NCBI GenBank assembly: GCA_029990175.1
Contig: JARKIP010000022.1
Location: 26,510,001 to 26,574,000 of the forward strand
DNA: 64,000 nucleotides
From: Petunia secreta
Lineage: Eukaryota > Streptophyta > Magnoliopsida > Solanales > Solanaceae
Direction: 5' to 3'
Shown: positions 46,488 through 58,672 of the stretch, one piece after another
How the letters are laid out: each line of letters opens with the position of its first letter
Numbering within the stretch: position 1 is the stretch's first letter
Made by a program: the position numbers and the translations under genes
The notes under the pieces: model-generated
What the model was told of the DNA's origin: nothing
Seen by the model: the letters and a program-made list of their open reading frames with translations, nothing else
Databases searched by the model: none

Positions 46488-47560
46488 GTGCCTATGTCCA
46501 CTTGGAGAGAGCTCTTGGTCCGAGAAGCTCACTCCGAGGGCTTGATGGGACACTTTGGTGTCGATAAAACTCTTGGAATATTATTCGAGCAGTTTCATTG
46601 GCCCAAGATGCGACGAGATGTGGATAAGCTTTGCAATGCTTGTTTAGATTGGAAGAATCTAAATCGAGGTCCAACCCTCATGGTTTGTACACTCCATTAC
46701 CCATTCCTGATTGACAGTGAGTTGATATTTCCATAGATTTCGTTATGGGGTTACCGATGTTTGGGGGAGAGCATGATAGCATCTTCGACATAGTGGACCG
46801 TTTTCCAAAATGGATAATTATATCCCTTGCAAGAACTGTGATGATGCACAACATGTTGCTATATTATTTATCACTCATTTGTTGAAATTGCATGGTGTGC
46901 CTCGTACTATTGTGAGCGACAGGGACTCTAAGTTCTTGAGTCATATTTGGAATTACCTATGGGGTGCCCTTGGCACCAAATTACTATTCTTGACATCTCA
47001 CCATCCTCAGACTGATGGACAGACCGAGGTAGTCAATCGAACCTTGGGAGCTCTGCTATGAGCGATGACCAAGGGTATGGCCGGAAACTGGGGAGATCGT
47101 CTGCCTGTGATGGAATTTGCATACAACCGTGCTGTGCATAAAATGATTGGAATGATTCTGTTTGAGTCTGTGTATGGTTCTAACCCTTTGATTCCACTTG
47201 ATTTAACCCTGTTGCCTCGAGATGCTGTTTTTGATTTTAAATGTACCCATCGAGCTACTTCTTTGCTCGAGCTCCATGCCAAAGTGAAGAAAAATCTTGA
47301 GGAAGCTTATACCAAGGTGGAATCCAAGAAAAACATGGGGCATAAAAAGTTGGAATTCAAGAAAGGAGATTAGGTTTTGGTTTACTTCAGAAATTAAGGA
47401 TTCCCAAACCAAAGAAAAGTGAAGTTGGCTCAAAGAGGGGATGGTCCATTTCAATTGCTGAAGAAGATCAACAACAATGCATACGTGATCAACCTCCCAG
47501 TTGAGTATAATGTGTCCAACACCTTTAATGTTGCTAACTTAACTACTTCTGTTGTAGGCC
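46488..47560 (+). pseudogene. chromovirus integrase
   Basis: The zinc domain reads EAHSEGLMGHFGVDKTLG, FHWPKMRRDVDKLCNAC. A stop and frameshift lie near 46736. The core resumes at 46810 with HGVPRTIVSDRDSKFLSHIW and SHHPQTDGQTEVVNRTLG (second aspartate and glutamate present), followed by a TGA at 47059, and then WGDRLPVMEFAYNRAVHK. The C-terminal part (KLAQRGDGPFQLLKKIN, VEYNVSNTFNVANL) runs to about 47560 with two stops near 47372-47398. A full chromodomain is not seen. Confidence 0.87.
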
Positions 47561-47770
47561 AAGCACCGGAGACTGTAGAGGGCCCGATTACGAGGACGAA
47601 ATCTTTTCAAGAAGGGCAAGATAATGCAGCCAGTGTCTGTGCTGATCAAGTGCTTAATCCTTCAAGACGGACCACACGAAGTCAAGCCAAGCTTCCGCAT
47701 AATGTGCATATTCAGCTTGCATGGCCAGGAGAAAGCAACGTTTGGGGGCTGATTTGTCGAGCGTAAGATA

Positions 47771-48290
47771 TGAATGCTACATTTGCAAGCTCAAGTCAGA
47801 AGCAGGAAGTGACCGAGCATTAATCATTGACGCCGAGCATTGAAGCGATCGAAGGGCTACAAATGTGCTCGAGGTAAAAGAGCATCTGTTTCATTGTGCC
47901 AAGGGCGACCGAACACAAGTCAAGGGCGCCCGAGCAAATTTCTTACTTCGACCATGCATGGCCTTGTTTTATTGGTCGACTGTGACCATTTTTATATTTT
48001 ATCCTTGGGGCTATCCTATATAAATCTCTTAGCTTAGTTCATTTAAGGCCGTTGTTGATTAATATAGAAATTAGATGTATGCTATTGTGTCTCCATTATG
48101 AGCCGAACCTCATCGTGGGATTGTTAAAGAACTTGGGTCAATCAGTGGATTCCATTTGAACAATTTCTTCTTTGATCATTCAATTTGCAAGAAGCATGTG
48201 TATCTTCTTGGGAATTGTTGCATGGCCTTAGGTGTATCTTAAAACTTCGAATCGAGTGGCCCGAGACTAGTTCCTCGGGTTCGTTTGTCT
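47771..48290. other. unassigned sequence after the chromovirus
   Basis: It could be the 3' non-coding region or an LTR part of the inserted gypsy element: CTATATAAATCTC near 48015 resembles a TATA box. No matching second copy was found in the window. Confidence 0.35.
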
Positions 48291-49228
48291 AACTTTTCCG
48301 CTGTTCATTGTTTAACTTGCTAAGCTCTCATTTAGCTTGCACCAAGCAGCTAGACCCAAAATCTCATTGCTCTAGTTTACTCCTAATTGTTGGCTCAAAT
48401 ATTTGAACACTTTGGTTTTCCCTTGGATGATGGTAAAGGACCAACTCATAATAAGCTATTTGGGATGTATATCTTAAAGATTTGTAACTTCTTTAAACTA
48501 AAAAGGGAGTCAAAGCATTAAGTTAAGGTGAAGTCTAAGAAAATTGATGAAGCTGAAGGCAGTTTAGTCAGTGAGGATGAGGAATTACTGAACGAACTGG
48601 AGCAGCGGGTTGATAGGCTGCCGGCTAAAACTAAGGATCTCAAGAGAGAGCTGAAGTACAAGTGTCTAGAAATTGACTGTTTGACTCTATAGTGCAACAA
48701 ACACCAAGCGGTGCTTGTGTTGGAACGCCATGGAAATTCAAAGAATATTGTTGCACTTGTCAAATACTTTGATCATCAACCCTAAATTATGTCCTTTCCA
48801 TTTGCTTGTCTAGTTCCGTAGGACTCTCTTTCTTGTTGTTTTTGATGATGTTTAAGATAATTTCATTTTGGCATATGCTTATTCATGTTCTCATGATGTG
48901 AACCTTATGGATGTTTTGATTTTAATATGCTTGTTCATTATAAATGTTCTTGTGTGTGCGCACATAAGTTCCTGTTGAGCCCCTGTATTTATACTCATGT
49001 TCTACGTAGTTAAATTTCAGCATTTGGGCATAGGTTGGGCTATGTTAAGTTATTTTTTGCAGAAGACTAATATCTTCTCAATGATGCCAAAAGTGGGAAA
49101 ACAAATGTTTGGTTGTTTTTGTTCGGGTGTTTATGAAACAATTCACCTATTTTAAATTTTTGTTTTGATATTGATTGTACAGGATCTTAGCAACATTTGT
49201 TTGTCATCATCAAAAAGGGAGAATTTAT
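48291..49228 (+). other. 3' internal region of the SIRE element
   Basis: Mostly non-coding. A decayed frame at about 48530-48690 encodes a charged, heptad-like stretch (EDEELLNELEQRVDRLPAK), as in the post-pol region of SIRE elements. A purine-rich AAAAAGGGAGAATTTA (49212-49227) just before the LTR is a good polypurine tract. Confidence 0.55.
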
Positions 49229-49508
49229 TGAATGATGAGTTTTGAAGATTCGATAAACAAAGGATCTGGTTTTGAATCTGGTTCTTATAAGAAGGCACAA
49301 CTGATCGAAAAGGTGCTGAGTCAGTTTTTTTATAAAAAGCAACAAGCAAAAGGAATAAGTTGACTGGCAATCCAAGCTGAACTAGACGAAGTTGAGCGCA
49401 TGCAAGTTGGTAATCCTAGTCAGTTAAGGAAGTTGTGTCTTAGCTGCCTCTAAGGAAAATATACAAGAAGTAGATTTATAAAAGGAATGCAATTATATAA
49501 TATCTTCT
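49229..49508 (+). repeat. 3' LTR of the SIRE element, truncated
   Basis: It matches 36907 onwards (TGAATGATGAGTTTTGAAG, GGCACAACTGAT, AGTTAAGGAAGTTGTGTCTT). It ends abruptly at 49508 where a TGTTGACACCC sequence begins. Confidence 0.8.
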
Positions 49509-49871
49509 TGTTGACACCCAATTTTGTCCTTCCTATTTTCAAATTCAACAGTTTTTGAATTCCACACACTTGTGTATTCCATTCCCACCTCGTCTATTAT
49601 CTTCCAAATTACCTTCTCATAATATCCTGGCAATTGAGGCCATTTTCAAAAGCATCATCTCAAACCATAGCTATTTTACAATTTTCTACAATTATTCCTA
49701 TTTTTGATAAAATCATCCAAAATTGTTTTAAGCCTCAAAATTACAATTTTTATGCATTTCACCCTTCCTAAAATTTTAAAATTAATTCCTTAATTCTCCT
49801 ATATTTTTTAGTCCACTTTACACTATTTTTATACCAATTTATGCCTATTTATACACCAAATATACATTACA

Positions 49872-49914
49872 TATACATACACACACACACACATTACACA
49901 TCACACATTACACA
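49872..49914. repeat. CA-rich microsatellite
   Basis: ACATACACACACACACACAC is followed by four ACACATTACACAT-like units. Confidence 0.85.
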
Positions 49915-52658
49915 TAAGCCATTTTTTACACGTCACCTGCTCACGTGGCTTGATCCTGATCGTCTACGATATTAATCCAACGGCCAGGGATTAAACTTCC
50001 ATTTTTATCACTTCACACCCCTAAAATCGTTGCCTACCCCCCATTTCCCCTCTGACCCACGACCAGATACACACTCTCTCTCCCCCTTGGCGATCTCAAT
50101 CGCCCTTTCTGTCGATGACTTTTCCGGTCGTCTGAGCCGGTGAAAATTGGGGGAATAGTGTCTTTAGACTCCCCTCGTTGTCCGCAACAAACCCCACACA
50201 CTTTCAATGGGGTTTGGACGAGGGAGAGCTTAACCCTAAGTCACTACTATTGAAGGTCGATTCCGGCCAACTCCGCCAGCGAAATTGAGAAAAAATGGTA
50301 CCATTGTGTTCTCCTCACTGTCCGCTACAAAACCTTGGTGCTATTTAGGGTGTTTCAACGGAGGTCAAATTTGACCTCTCGTCGACATGGGTTTCTGTCA
50401 TCGGAAAAGGTACGCTGGTGACTGTTTATACTAAAATTATTTGACACCAGTGAGACGAAAAGGGGAGATACCCTATGCATGACTTGAATCGGTTCAATTT
50501 GAACCCGATTCCAAAACCTAAATGGGTAATCTTTTTCTTTCTCTTTAACGTTTAGATTTGTGTGAATCCATTTTTATACTTGCCTATATTTTCTGTGTAT
50601 CAACATGAGTGTGTGATTACTTGCTGTTTAATTAGTAAAATCCACATGATTACTATTCTTGTTATTTCAATGATTAAAGCTGAGTATTTCTTTGAAAGCT
50701 CGCGTGACTGTATAAATACGTTCATCGTTTAGACCTTAGGCCATCTCTGTTAATTCCTGATAAAAATCAGGGGCAACAGGTAAACTGTCTATGTTCATAC
50801 TTGTTTGAATTCAACTCCCAACTCTGTCAAAGGGGATAATTTTCGTGGTTATTTTTTAAAATCTGATCGAATGACTTGTTTCACTTGCTCAAGAGAATCT
50901 AAGTTTGTTAGAGATGAATTTCTGATTGATACTTGAATGGAATTTTAATCTGGCAATTTATGTACTATCAATTAGGGTATTTTCAGAATTGGTTTGAATT
51001 ATTGTCAAACCTAGACTTGATTAAGTTTAGTGGGGGGTAGGGGGGAAACCAAATCTGTTTTGAAGTTATAATCTGCCTTAGAGTTAGGGATTTGACTGAA
51101 TTATATTTGGTAAATTTATTTGATTGATTCCTTTTAACTTTGGAAGTAATATTTCTTTGCCTTATTGGTTTTCTTTTACCAGTTAGAATCAGGACTCCCT
51201 CACACCTATTTAAATTGTCTTTTTTACGACTAAAGAAAAAAGTTTTCGGAGCACTAAAAAACTTAGAGACAACACTAGCACACTTAGTAAAATTCTGCAT
51301 AGCTCTTTACCTTCAATTTTCTGGGACTCACTGGGAGTCATTACTGTCTGTGCTGATCATGCTCTTCTTTTGCTGTCTATATTCACTTTAATTCCACAAG
51401 CTTTCAGAAGGTAATCTCTCACCCACTCCTATTTGTTTGCAACTATGTATGTTTGCATGTGCGTATCCTATTTCTGTCTCTTTTAAACTACCTGCCTACT
51501 TAGTCTTGTTTTTGGTTCTGGGTGCACTGATCATCTTAAAGGAACTTAGGGCTTTCTGAAACCTTACCTATGTTTGCTAATGGGGTTGAAATCTATCAAG
51601 TGAGACTGTTGCTAAAACTCTAACTAACTAGGACACCTCTGTGTGTGTGTTCTCTTAATATGATCTTTCCCCATCCCTTGTTCCTTTAGATCACTGGTAT
51701 TACTTACCTATGCTCTGAACCATCGTGAAACACAGCAAAAGGTGTACTTGACTGCACTTACTTCTGGCAGACCTCTCTTTTGCCAGGTCTTTCCCCTTCC
51801 CCTTTCCCTAGTTGATTTTTTGTTTGCAGGTTATTCAGAATACCTTAACTGACCAAGCTATGGCGTGGTATTTCTTGAGGTTTGAGAGTGTCAGGATCTG
51901 GATTTTTTTTTAAGTTGATTCTAGAACCGTGGTGATTAGATTTTGATCCTATGGCTGCTTATTGAGTATAACTTGGAACTCTAGGAGAACTAGACAACTT
52001 TGAACTTGTGACTTGTGTCATTTCCCTTAGAAACTGCCCCAAACTTGTATATTTACTAGGTACCCTGTCTGTATCTTCTTAAAACAGGGGTGCAACCATG
52101 AGGTTGTGCCAAACTGGCTACCCAGGGGCCATTTTCTTGTTCTCCTCCTCCCTGTATGCATTGCATCATGTCTAAACAGTAGACTAAAGATGGTTCTGAA
52201 TTATTTCTTTGTGAAAACTGACGGCATGATTTAATTTCCACTTTTCTTGAGGATTTGTGCACTTTAGGAGCCCAATAACATGATTAGTCAGTGTTACTAG
52301 CTAGATTTTTGGTAAACGGGAACTATACGTGTCCTACTCATTAAATTGGACCTTTTTGTTAAAAAGCAGGCCTTTTTATGTGTTTTTTTTATGCAAGCAG
52401 TCCAGGCCCATAACTTTTTCAGCCTCAGGACCTTTCATGTGTTTAAAACTGTTTCTATTTTTGCGCAAATAGTCCAGGCCTAGTAAACCTTTCAAAGATT
52501 GCCTGTATACGTATATAAAAATGTTTTTGATACTCAAACACTCTTATACACTAATCTAATAGTGTATGAGGATGTATAAAGTTCTTGGGGTCACTTGTAC
52601 ACTTTAAAAATAATTTTTCTAAAGTCACAACTATTGCTTAAGACATATAATTGCATGC

Positions 52659-52663
52659 CTATA
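52659..52663. repeat. target site duplication CTATA, left copy (element C)
   Basis: CTATA directly precedes the left LTR of copy C and recurs at 61349-61353 after its right LTR. Confidence 0.92.
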
Positions 52664-53353
52664 TGACACGACCCGGAATCCGGTTAGGCCGTGCGGGCAC
52701 CCGACATACTCCCCTAGACCCTATCGGGCGAACCCTTACCAATTAAATCAGGAAAATAAATATAACAATTTACAAATAAGGTCAAAACTTAAAATAAAAA
52801 CACAGACATACTGATACCCCTAAGCTGTACAAAAGAAATTACAGCTGACTACCCAACATGCTATGTTTAGGGCTATCCAGACCAGACATCTAAGAGTACA
52901 AAAGAATACAGATACCTCCTGAAGGGAGCAAAATGCAACTGAAATAATGAACAATAAACTGGTGGCTATCTGGAATAAATCTGGCTCACCCTGACAGCTG
53001 AAGTCGTCTTCGCTCCTGAACAACGCGGCGAACTCAATCCTGGAGCGAACCTGCCGAAACGAAATAGATAGACAAGAAACAAACAACAAACGAGGGTGAG
53101 TCAAAAGGACTCAATAAGTGGGGCAGACTAGCCACCTCAAAGAATAGGATAGCTAGCCAGGGAGAAGAAAAACAGATAAACTAAATCCATCTTATTTGAA
53201 CTACAAATAAACCAGATTCCTCTTATTTAAATTATGAAAAGGGCAGAGCCAAATAATAACTGAAAACACGTATGGGATCATAAACAGCCAGGGACGTAAG
53301 GTAGACAGAACATATAGATATCCTGAACATGTCGACAATCAGAAATACATCCT

Positions 53354-53481
53354 GTTGCGGCGTGCGACTCGATCCATATATTCATACTGTTGCGGCGTGC
53401 AACCCGATTCGTATATTTATGCTATTTCGGCGTGCAACCCGATCCGATCCATGTATTTATATTGTCGCGACGTGCAACCCG
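53354..53481 (-). repeat. 35-bp tandem array in LTR C left (about 3.5 units)
   Basis: Units start at 53354, 53389, 53424 and 53464. The third is lengthened by a GATCC duplication and its stem is disrupted. It is repeated identically near 59363-59490. Confidence 0.9.
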
Positions 53482-53633
53482 GGATACGAGCCAGAAATAT
53501 ATAGGCAAACTGAGATACGGTATACATACCGCATATAATAAACACAACACGATAGTCACACAATAGTCAGCACGCGGTGCAATGAAATGGGATGAATGAA
53601 GTATGATGCAATGGTGTCACATGTGCCAAATAG

Positions 53634-53918
53634 ATGGAGCGGAATCCTCCTGCTCCGGGGGCGGAATCCTCCTACCCTCAATATGATGCAATGGAGCGGA
53701 ATCCTCCTGCTCCGAGGGCGGAATCCTCCTACCCTCAATATGATGCAATGGAGCGGAATCCTCCTGCTCCGAGGGCGGAATCCTCCTACCCTCAATATGA
53801 TGCAATGGAGCGGAATCCTCCTGCTCCGAGGGCGGAATCCTCCTACCCTCAATATGATGCAATGGAGCGGAATCCTCCTGCTCCGAGGGCGGAATCCTCC
53901 TACCCTCAATATGATGCA
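53634..53918 (-). repeat. 57-bp tandem array in LTR C left (5 units)
   Basis: Five units start at 53634, 53691, 53748, 53805 and 53862. Each has two half-units with the core GGAATCCTCCT, flanked by GGAGC/GCTCC in the first half and GAGGG/CCCTC in the second. A spacer CAATATGATGCAAT closes the unit. Because 57 is divisible by three, all frames stay open and give false repeat proteins. Confidence 0.96.
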
Positions 53919-56900
53919 ATGTGCATACGAATGCAACATGATGCAATAATAATCCATCACCAGCGCGGGAGTCTCATTGACAGCTGGAAAGTGTATACCA
54001 ACTCACAGCCAAAGTACAATACTCAGATACTCAATGCAATACCAATAACAGGACATAACATATAATATAGAATATAAATCAAAAGCTAAGGCGTAATGAG
54101 TACGCCTATTGGCAGCTACACACGTAAGGAATACGTTGTAGAAAATCCACGAGGCCAGGTGCCTCCAAAGAAATGGATACAAACACTTACCTCTCTCAAA
54201 AGTTAGCATTGCGACCAACAACCGCGTTATTTTTTTGAATTCATTGCCAAACGATCCCACTGTGATCAATAAGCAGAAAAATATATCACATTAGGCTAAA
54301 GGCTTCATTCCTCACATCTTAGGGCAATCCAGGTAGGAACCTGATACCCTATTCGCATACGCAATACGCAGGCCAGGCCTATATACAGGGTTTAGGGTCA
54401 CATGACCAAACCCTAAATAAATTACATTTATATGTTGCCCATAACTTACTGAGCACGAATATATAATCAATTTCATTATCGGGGTCCATTTGACCCTTTA
54501 AACTATCAATTTACGTCATTAGGGCGATGTCTAATATCCCTATTTTTACCGTTAAAACATATTCAAACACACGTAATAAACTCAAATAATATATTAGGAT
54601 CATTACCTGAATGTTCTGGAGTGAAAATACTATTTTTCTCCGGCCCCTTTTCTCATTTTCTGGCATTTTTCTTCTGCGTGTCTTCCATTTTGTTTATCTC
54701 CTGTTTCTCGTTTTTTTGAAGCTTAAGGTCAAGATGCAGATATATATATATGAGGTCACTGTCATATCACCGCCATGCAAACTCTTTTTCTTTCAAAACG
54801 TTTTGTCTTTTTTTTTTTTTTTTTCATTTTTTGTTTTCTTTTATTTTATTTTCTTTTCTTAACGAAAATTAAAATAGTACCCTACGATATTCGAAATAAT
54901 TCCAACTTTTGCATACGAGTTATACAAAATATATGTAACATACTCGCGAAGGCGGATCTCAAATTGGACTCCCGAAACTCAAGATGCGAATTTAAATGAA
55001 AAGAAGTCAAATTATTTAACTTTCGGCATTTTAGCGGAAACTAGCCGAATAACATCGAAATTCACTTTCGAAAGTTTACAAAAATTACAAATAATCATAC
55101 GAACCTAACGGCGCTTTCAGATTTCGAATCGGACCTCATTCGGCAAAACCGAGCTCGAAAATCTCTTTTTAATATTTATTGCCAATAAAAACTGAAACCT
55201 TCTTCCGATGCCTACCAAACGAGGTCTGATTTAGCTCAAATTTTACAGACAGGTCCTAATGGATATTACGAGTATTTTAAAATTATCGGCACGCCAATCG
55301 GAGTCCTAACTTCCGAAACGACTGACCGAGGTCGTTTCATTCTCCTCCACTTAAACTCTCGTTCGTCCTCGAACGAGCCTAAGTCTAAAGCAAGATTCAC
55401 GCAGGTAATAAGAGAACTTGCACAACCTTCATAAACTACTCCACGGACATTATCTCATAATTACAGAATCAGAGTTATAACACGCACATCAAACTCTTGG
55501 ATAAAACATATTTGGATAATATGATAACATCATTGCCCAACTTATTCGGACTAAGCCGACCCTTTCTCGATCATGAGAGAGGAGTTCTATATTTTCGAAA
55601 CAAAGATACACGAAACATTGAATGGGTTAACATGATTCAGCCGATAATTACCTCTTCGATATACTTTTCGATATAGAATAAGTCGATGGAACTAAGAATT
55701 AGCTTACGCTTGATACGATAGGGGAAGCTTTTGAAGTACCTTATCACTACACATTATAGAAGATCTGATGCAAGCTATATTATTTTTACGAATGCACTAT
55801 GCAACATCTCAGTTGACTTTAGTGTTACCATTCAGTATTTGGAGGAAGACTCCTCCACTTAAAGCACAAACTCATGCAGCCATTTATATAGGAATAACCA
55901 TCCTCGCACAGTCTGCTGGACTAAAGAAGATTTAGCTAAAACAGAATGCGGCTCAGACCTGAGCTACTACATTACCCTCTTGAGTTGCTAAACAGCTGCA
56001 ACTCTCATGTTCACAACTCCATACCTTTGCCGTAAACACCATCGCCTAATGGATGGTACTTCTATGTAAAAATTTCGGCAGAGTTTCCCCTGAAACTGGA
56101 TGATCCGCAAAACAGAACCAGCGGTATACTATACACGGGAATGGATACCCGGATAAACCGATGACATAAACATGTTAAACGGATAACAAGATGAGACAAC
56201 TGGACCAAAACAATAATATGCTTCCAAAACAATAATATGCTTACCCGGCCACAATAACACGTACTCTGGCTCAACACAGGGAACGTCACAAGCGGCTACC
56301 AATCGCCCAAGCTTACTAGTGCCGGACGAATAAGAAATGGAAATAGATCGAGGATAGAAATAATTAGAGCTTCAGGAAGTTCATCTTCTTATTTGCTTGA
56401 CTACCAAAGCTAGACTACTTCCGCATCAGGCGAGCCAAAAAAAAAAAAAAATCGCAATTGAAGAGATAGACATTAAATAAGCTTTATGGAAAAACATCCA
56501 TACCAGTTTTAACCTTCCAATAAGAAGGAAATTCTGACAATTTACCAGAAACCCTTTTATAACCCAGACAAGCTCATAAGATAACATGACTTTATTAGCG
56601 TTTTGAACCAAAAGGAGATACGTAGATCGAATATTACTTACTAATAACTCTACACTGGAAGAAACGATAACACTTGCTGATGGTGAAGAATTAGGATCCC
56701 ATTATCCTGCTAGCACGAAATTCCGAGAAGAGAGGTAAACTGATTTGACATAATAACAGAAGGTGGAACAACAAGATGCCAGGCAGACAATACCGACACT
56801 TACTGCCAAATCTCTCATATTTAGACTAGAAAAAATAGTAAGGTCTCACAAATGCCAGGAATAAATCATACCAGAAGCTCGCCCCTCTACCACAACCGAT

Positions 56901-57289
56901 TCTTAATCGAAACGACATCCAAGGAAACCATTGAAACATGATAAGACACACTATTTTCAGATCGATCAAAAGCTTCAAATCTTACTCACATTTAAGAGAA
57001 GAAAAAATACATGGGTGTACTACATCAGATACCTCAACATCCTGCCAGACTAGCAGTTCATAGAACTGCCTCTGCAGCTGAGTCGAGCCACTACCTTGAT
57101 AATTACTTCTAGAAGAACCACTACCACCACGCTCTCGACCTCTACTGGATTGTGGCACTTCTCTTATTGATTAACATTTAAATGAAATTTTTGCGACTGT
57201 GCAGGTGCCTGAGGGCAAGAAGAAGGACGATTGTCTACTTGCTGGAGTAAAGAAAAACTCCTCAAAGGATAACCAGACTCACAACAATG

Positions 57290-58450
57290 ATAACAGAAAA
57301 ACTCTTCAAAAGACAATCAGACCCACGACAATGATAACACCCTTTCGCTAAATATAGGAACTGGGCAGATTGTTGATAGTTGTAAAAAAAAGACTGAATC
57401 CGATCTTGACGAGCTACTGGCGCACTCTAAGAATTACGTGACACATGCTGAGATAACTTGGAAGGTGACCTCCCAAAATAATCAAAAATCTTACCTCCAA
57501 ATGAGGTACCATGGTTGCCCACCAGGGCCACGGGATCTCTTACTTTCCCGCTCTAATTTATGGTATGCCTCGAACCTTTGGGCAATATTAACAACAACAT
57601 CAAATAAAATCCAGACCTCAATTTCTCGAGCCATCTTGGATTTCAGGGAAAATTAAAGGTCATCAATAAATCTCTCAATCTCTCGAAAGGCTCATGAACT
57701 AGTTCAAATGCATATTCGGCCATTTTATAGAATTCAATCTTATATTCTGAAACCAACAGGCTAACCGACAGGCTACCCTGTCAAATCCACTCGAACTGGT
57801 AACACTTTTCATCTCGTTCGCTACTCGAAAGGAAATTTTCCACGAATCTAGAAGAAAAACCGAATCAAGTTAACTAATAAGAGAGCGGCCCACAAATTCA
57901 AGGCTGGACCCTGACACTGGAAAGAAGAATAATCAACACCATACCACTCGATATGATCAAGAACCTGAAGGATACGCTGATATCATTTTATTTTTAAAAT
58001 TTACGCAGGGACTATCAGATGCGTGGCTTAAGAATATCGGAAGGTTCAGCCGCGTAAAATATCGCAACGTCTTCGGACACTCGGACCGAACTGATATCTC
58101 GGCTAGTTAACCAGCCAGAATAATTAGAGGTATAACACATGCTACCTCCGGAACATAATTTACTGCAGCAATATTAAGAACCAGAAAAGGAGCTCCCTGA
58201 GATCGAACGTCCACATCTGCAGCAACCTTATAAGCTGCCTAGCGAATAATAGGTTCTTGCGGTATCTGCGTCACCAAGATTCTCGTAAAGCATCATAGAG
58301 AACCAAGAGAACTACAAGGCCCTGCCCTTTGCCCATCGCGAGCTCGAACAGCTGGGACCTCCGTAACTAGATCGTCAGCACGATCAAAACTCTCGGGGCT
58401 ACGTCAGTGCTAGCCCCAGGCTAGACTGCTTCGTCTTGAACTCATACCGT
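57290..58450 (-). pseudogene. degenerate gag remnant of copy C
   Basis: The minus strand holds traces of a Ty3/gypsy capsid end (FAFELVHEPFERLRDLLMTF-like near 57700-57650) and a C-terminal zinc-knuckle trace (CYHCCESGY near 57290). Stops are frequent even though the LTRs are identical, so gag was already dead in the copy that gave rise to C. Confidence 0.6.
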
Positions 58451-58657
58451 TTGCTGATTTGCCACACAAGAATTCACACTTACCATGAATGAATTAACGA
58501 AAATACTTTTGCATCCTATACCGACGCACGATTAGGGATGAAGGAAGTGAAACTTCCTAAATGCCATCATAGCCTCTCGTAGATAAGTACGGACGTCTAC
58601 GTACCCATCAGCGAGACTCTACTAGACACTGTCTTAGTCTGGATAGACTCTAAATAA

Positions 58658-58672
58658 GGCTCTGATACCAAC
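58658..58672 (-). other. primer binding site of copy C
   Basis: The minus strand reads GTTGGTATCAGAGCC directly after the LTR. It contains the full 12-base TGGTATCAGAGC complementary to plant initiator methionine tRNA. Confidence 0.9.

Larger units (their letters stand above)
43700..47770 (+). mobile_element. Ty3/gypsy chromovirus gag-pol (no LTRs found)
   Basis: Gag, protease, reverse transcriptase, RNase H and integrase follow in chromovirus order, with many stops and frameshifts. The wording of reverse transcriptase and integrase suggests the Reina/CRM side of the chromoviruses, by recall only. No LTR pair or primer site belonging to it was found, so it is either a fragment or part of a composite with the Tat-like piece on its left. 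Confidence 0.82.
36907..49508 (+). mobile_element. Ty1/copia SIRE-lineage element, decayed and interrupted
   Basis: A 5' LTR (36907-37812), primer site, gag, protease and integrase pieces, a post-pol region with coiled coil, and a partial 3' LTR (49229-49508) lie in order on the plus strand. The gag start and pre-integrase wording fit SIRE/Maximus elements. Reverse transcriptase and RNase H of this element are missing: the integrase breaks off at 42057 and gypsy-type sequence fills the gap to about 48290. The 3' LTR is cut at 49508 by another repeat. Many stops are present. Confidence 0.85.
49509..52663. repeat. probable LTR-type repeat starting TGTTGACACCC, interrupted by copy C
   Basis: It begins sharply inside the SIRE LTR with TGTTGACACCCAATTTTGTC, a start I associate with long LTRs of large gypsy elements in Solanaceae, from memory and untested. 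It contains a CA-rich microsatellite (49872-49914) and no convincing gene. Small open frames near 51000-51390 and 52056-52262 have no recognised family. The end is not visible because copy C was inserted at 52663. Confidence 0.35.
52664..55339 (-). repeat. 3' LTR of copy C (left)
   Basis: 2,676 bp from TGACACGACCCGG to GGTCGTTTCA. It has 35-bp units from 53354 to about 53481, five 57-bp units at 53634-53918, and a T-tract at 54813-54830. Confidence 0.96.
55340..58672 (-). other. internal region of copy C (no pol)
   Basis: It starts with the inverted purine tract TTCTCCTCCACTT (55340-55352) and ends with the primer site. About 1.7 kb of family-conserved non-coding DNA is followed by the gag remnant. 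A segment at about 56065-56235 is absent at the same place in copy B. Confidence 0.85.

Noticed and set aside
49900..51400. Possible host gene with CT-rich 5' leader
   Set aside because: No open frame with recognised domains, and the sequence begins sharply with an LTR-like TGTTGACACCC inside another LTR.
53634..53918. CRISPR-like regular repeat array
   Set aside because: Units are tandem without unique spacers, lie inside plant LTRs and have no associated genes.
53556..54065. Long open frames on both strands with repeated proteins (for example RNPPAPRAESSYPQYDA)
   Set aside because: They follow from a 57-bp tandem unit, whose length is divisible by three and lacks stops in most frames. The same array in copies C and D gives identical false proteins.
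58658..58672. tRNA gene suggested by the tRNA-iMet match
   Set aside because: Only the 3'-complementary 12 bases are present, next to an LTR. It is a primer binding site.
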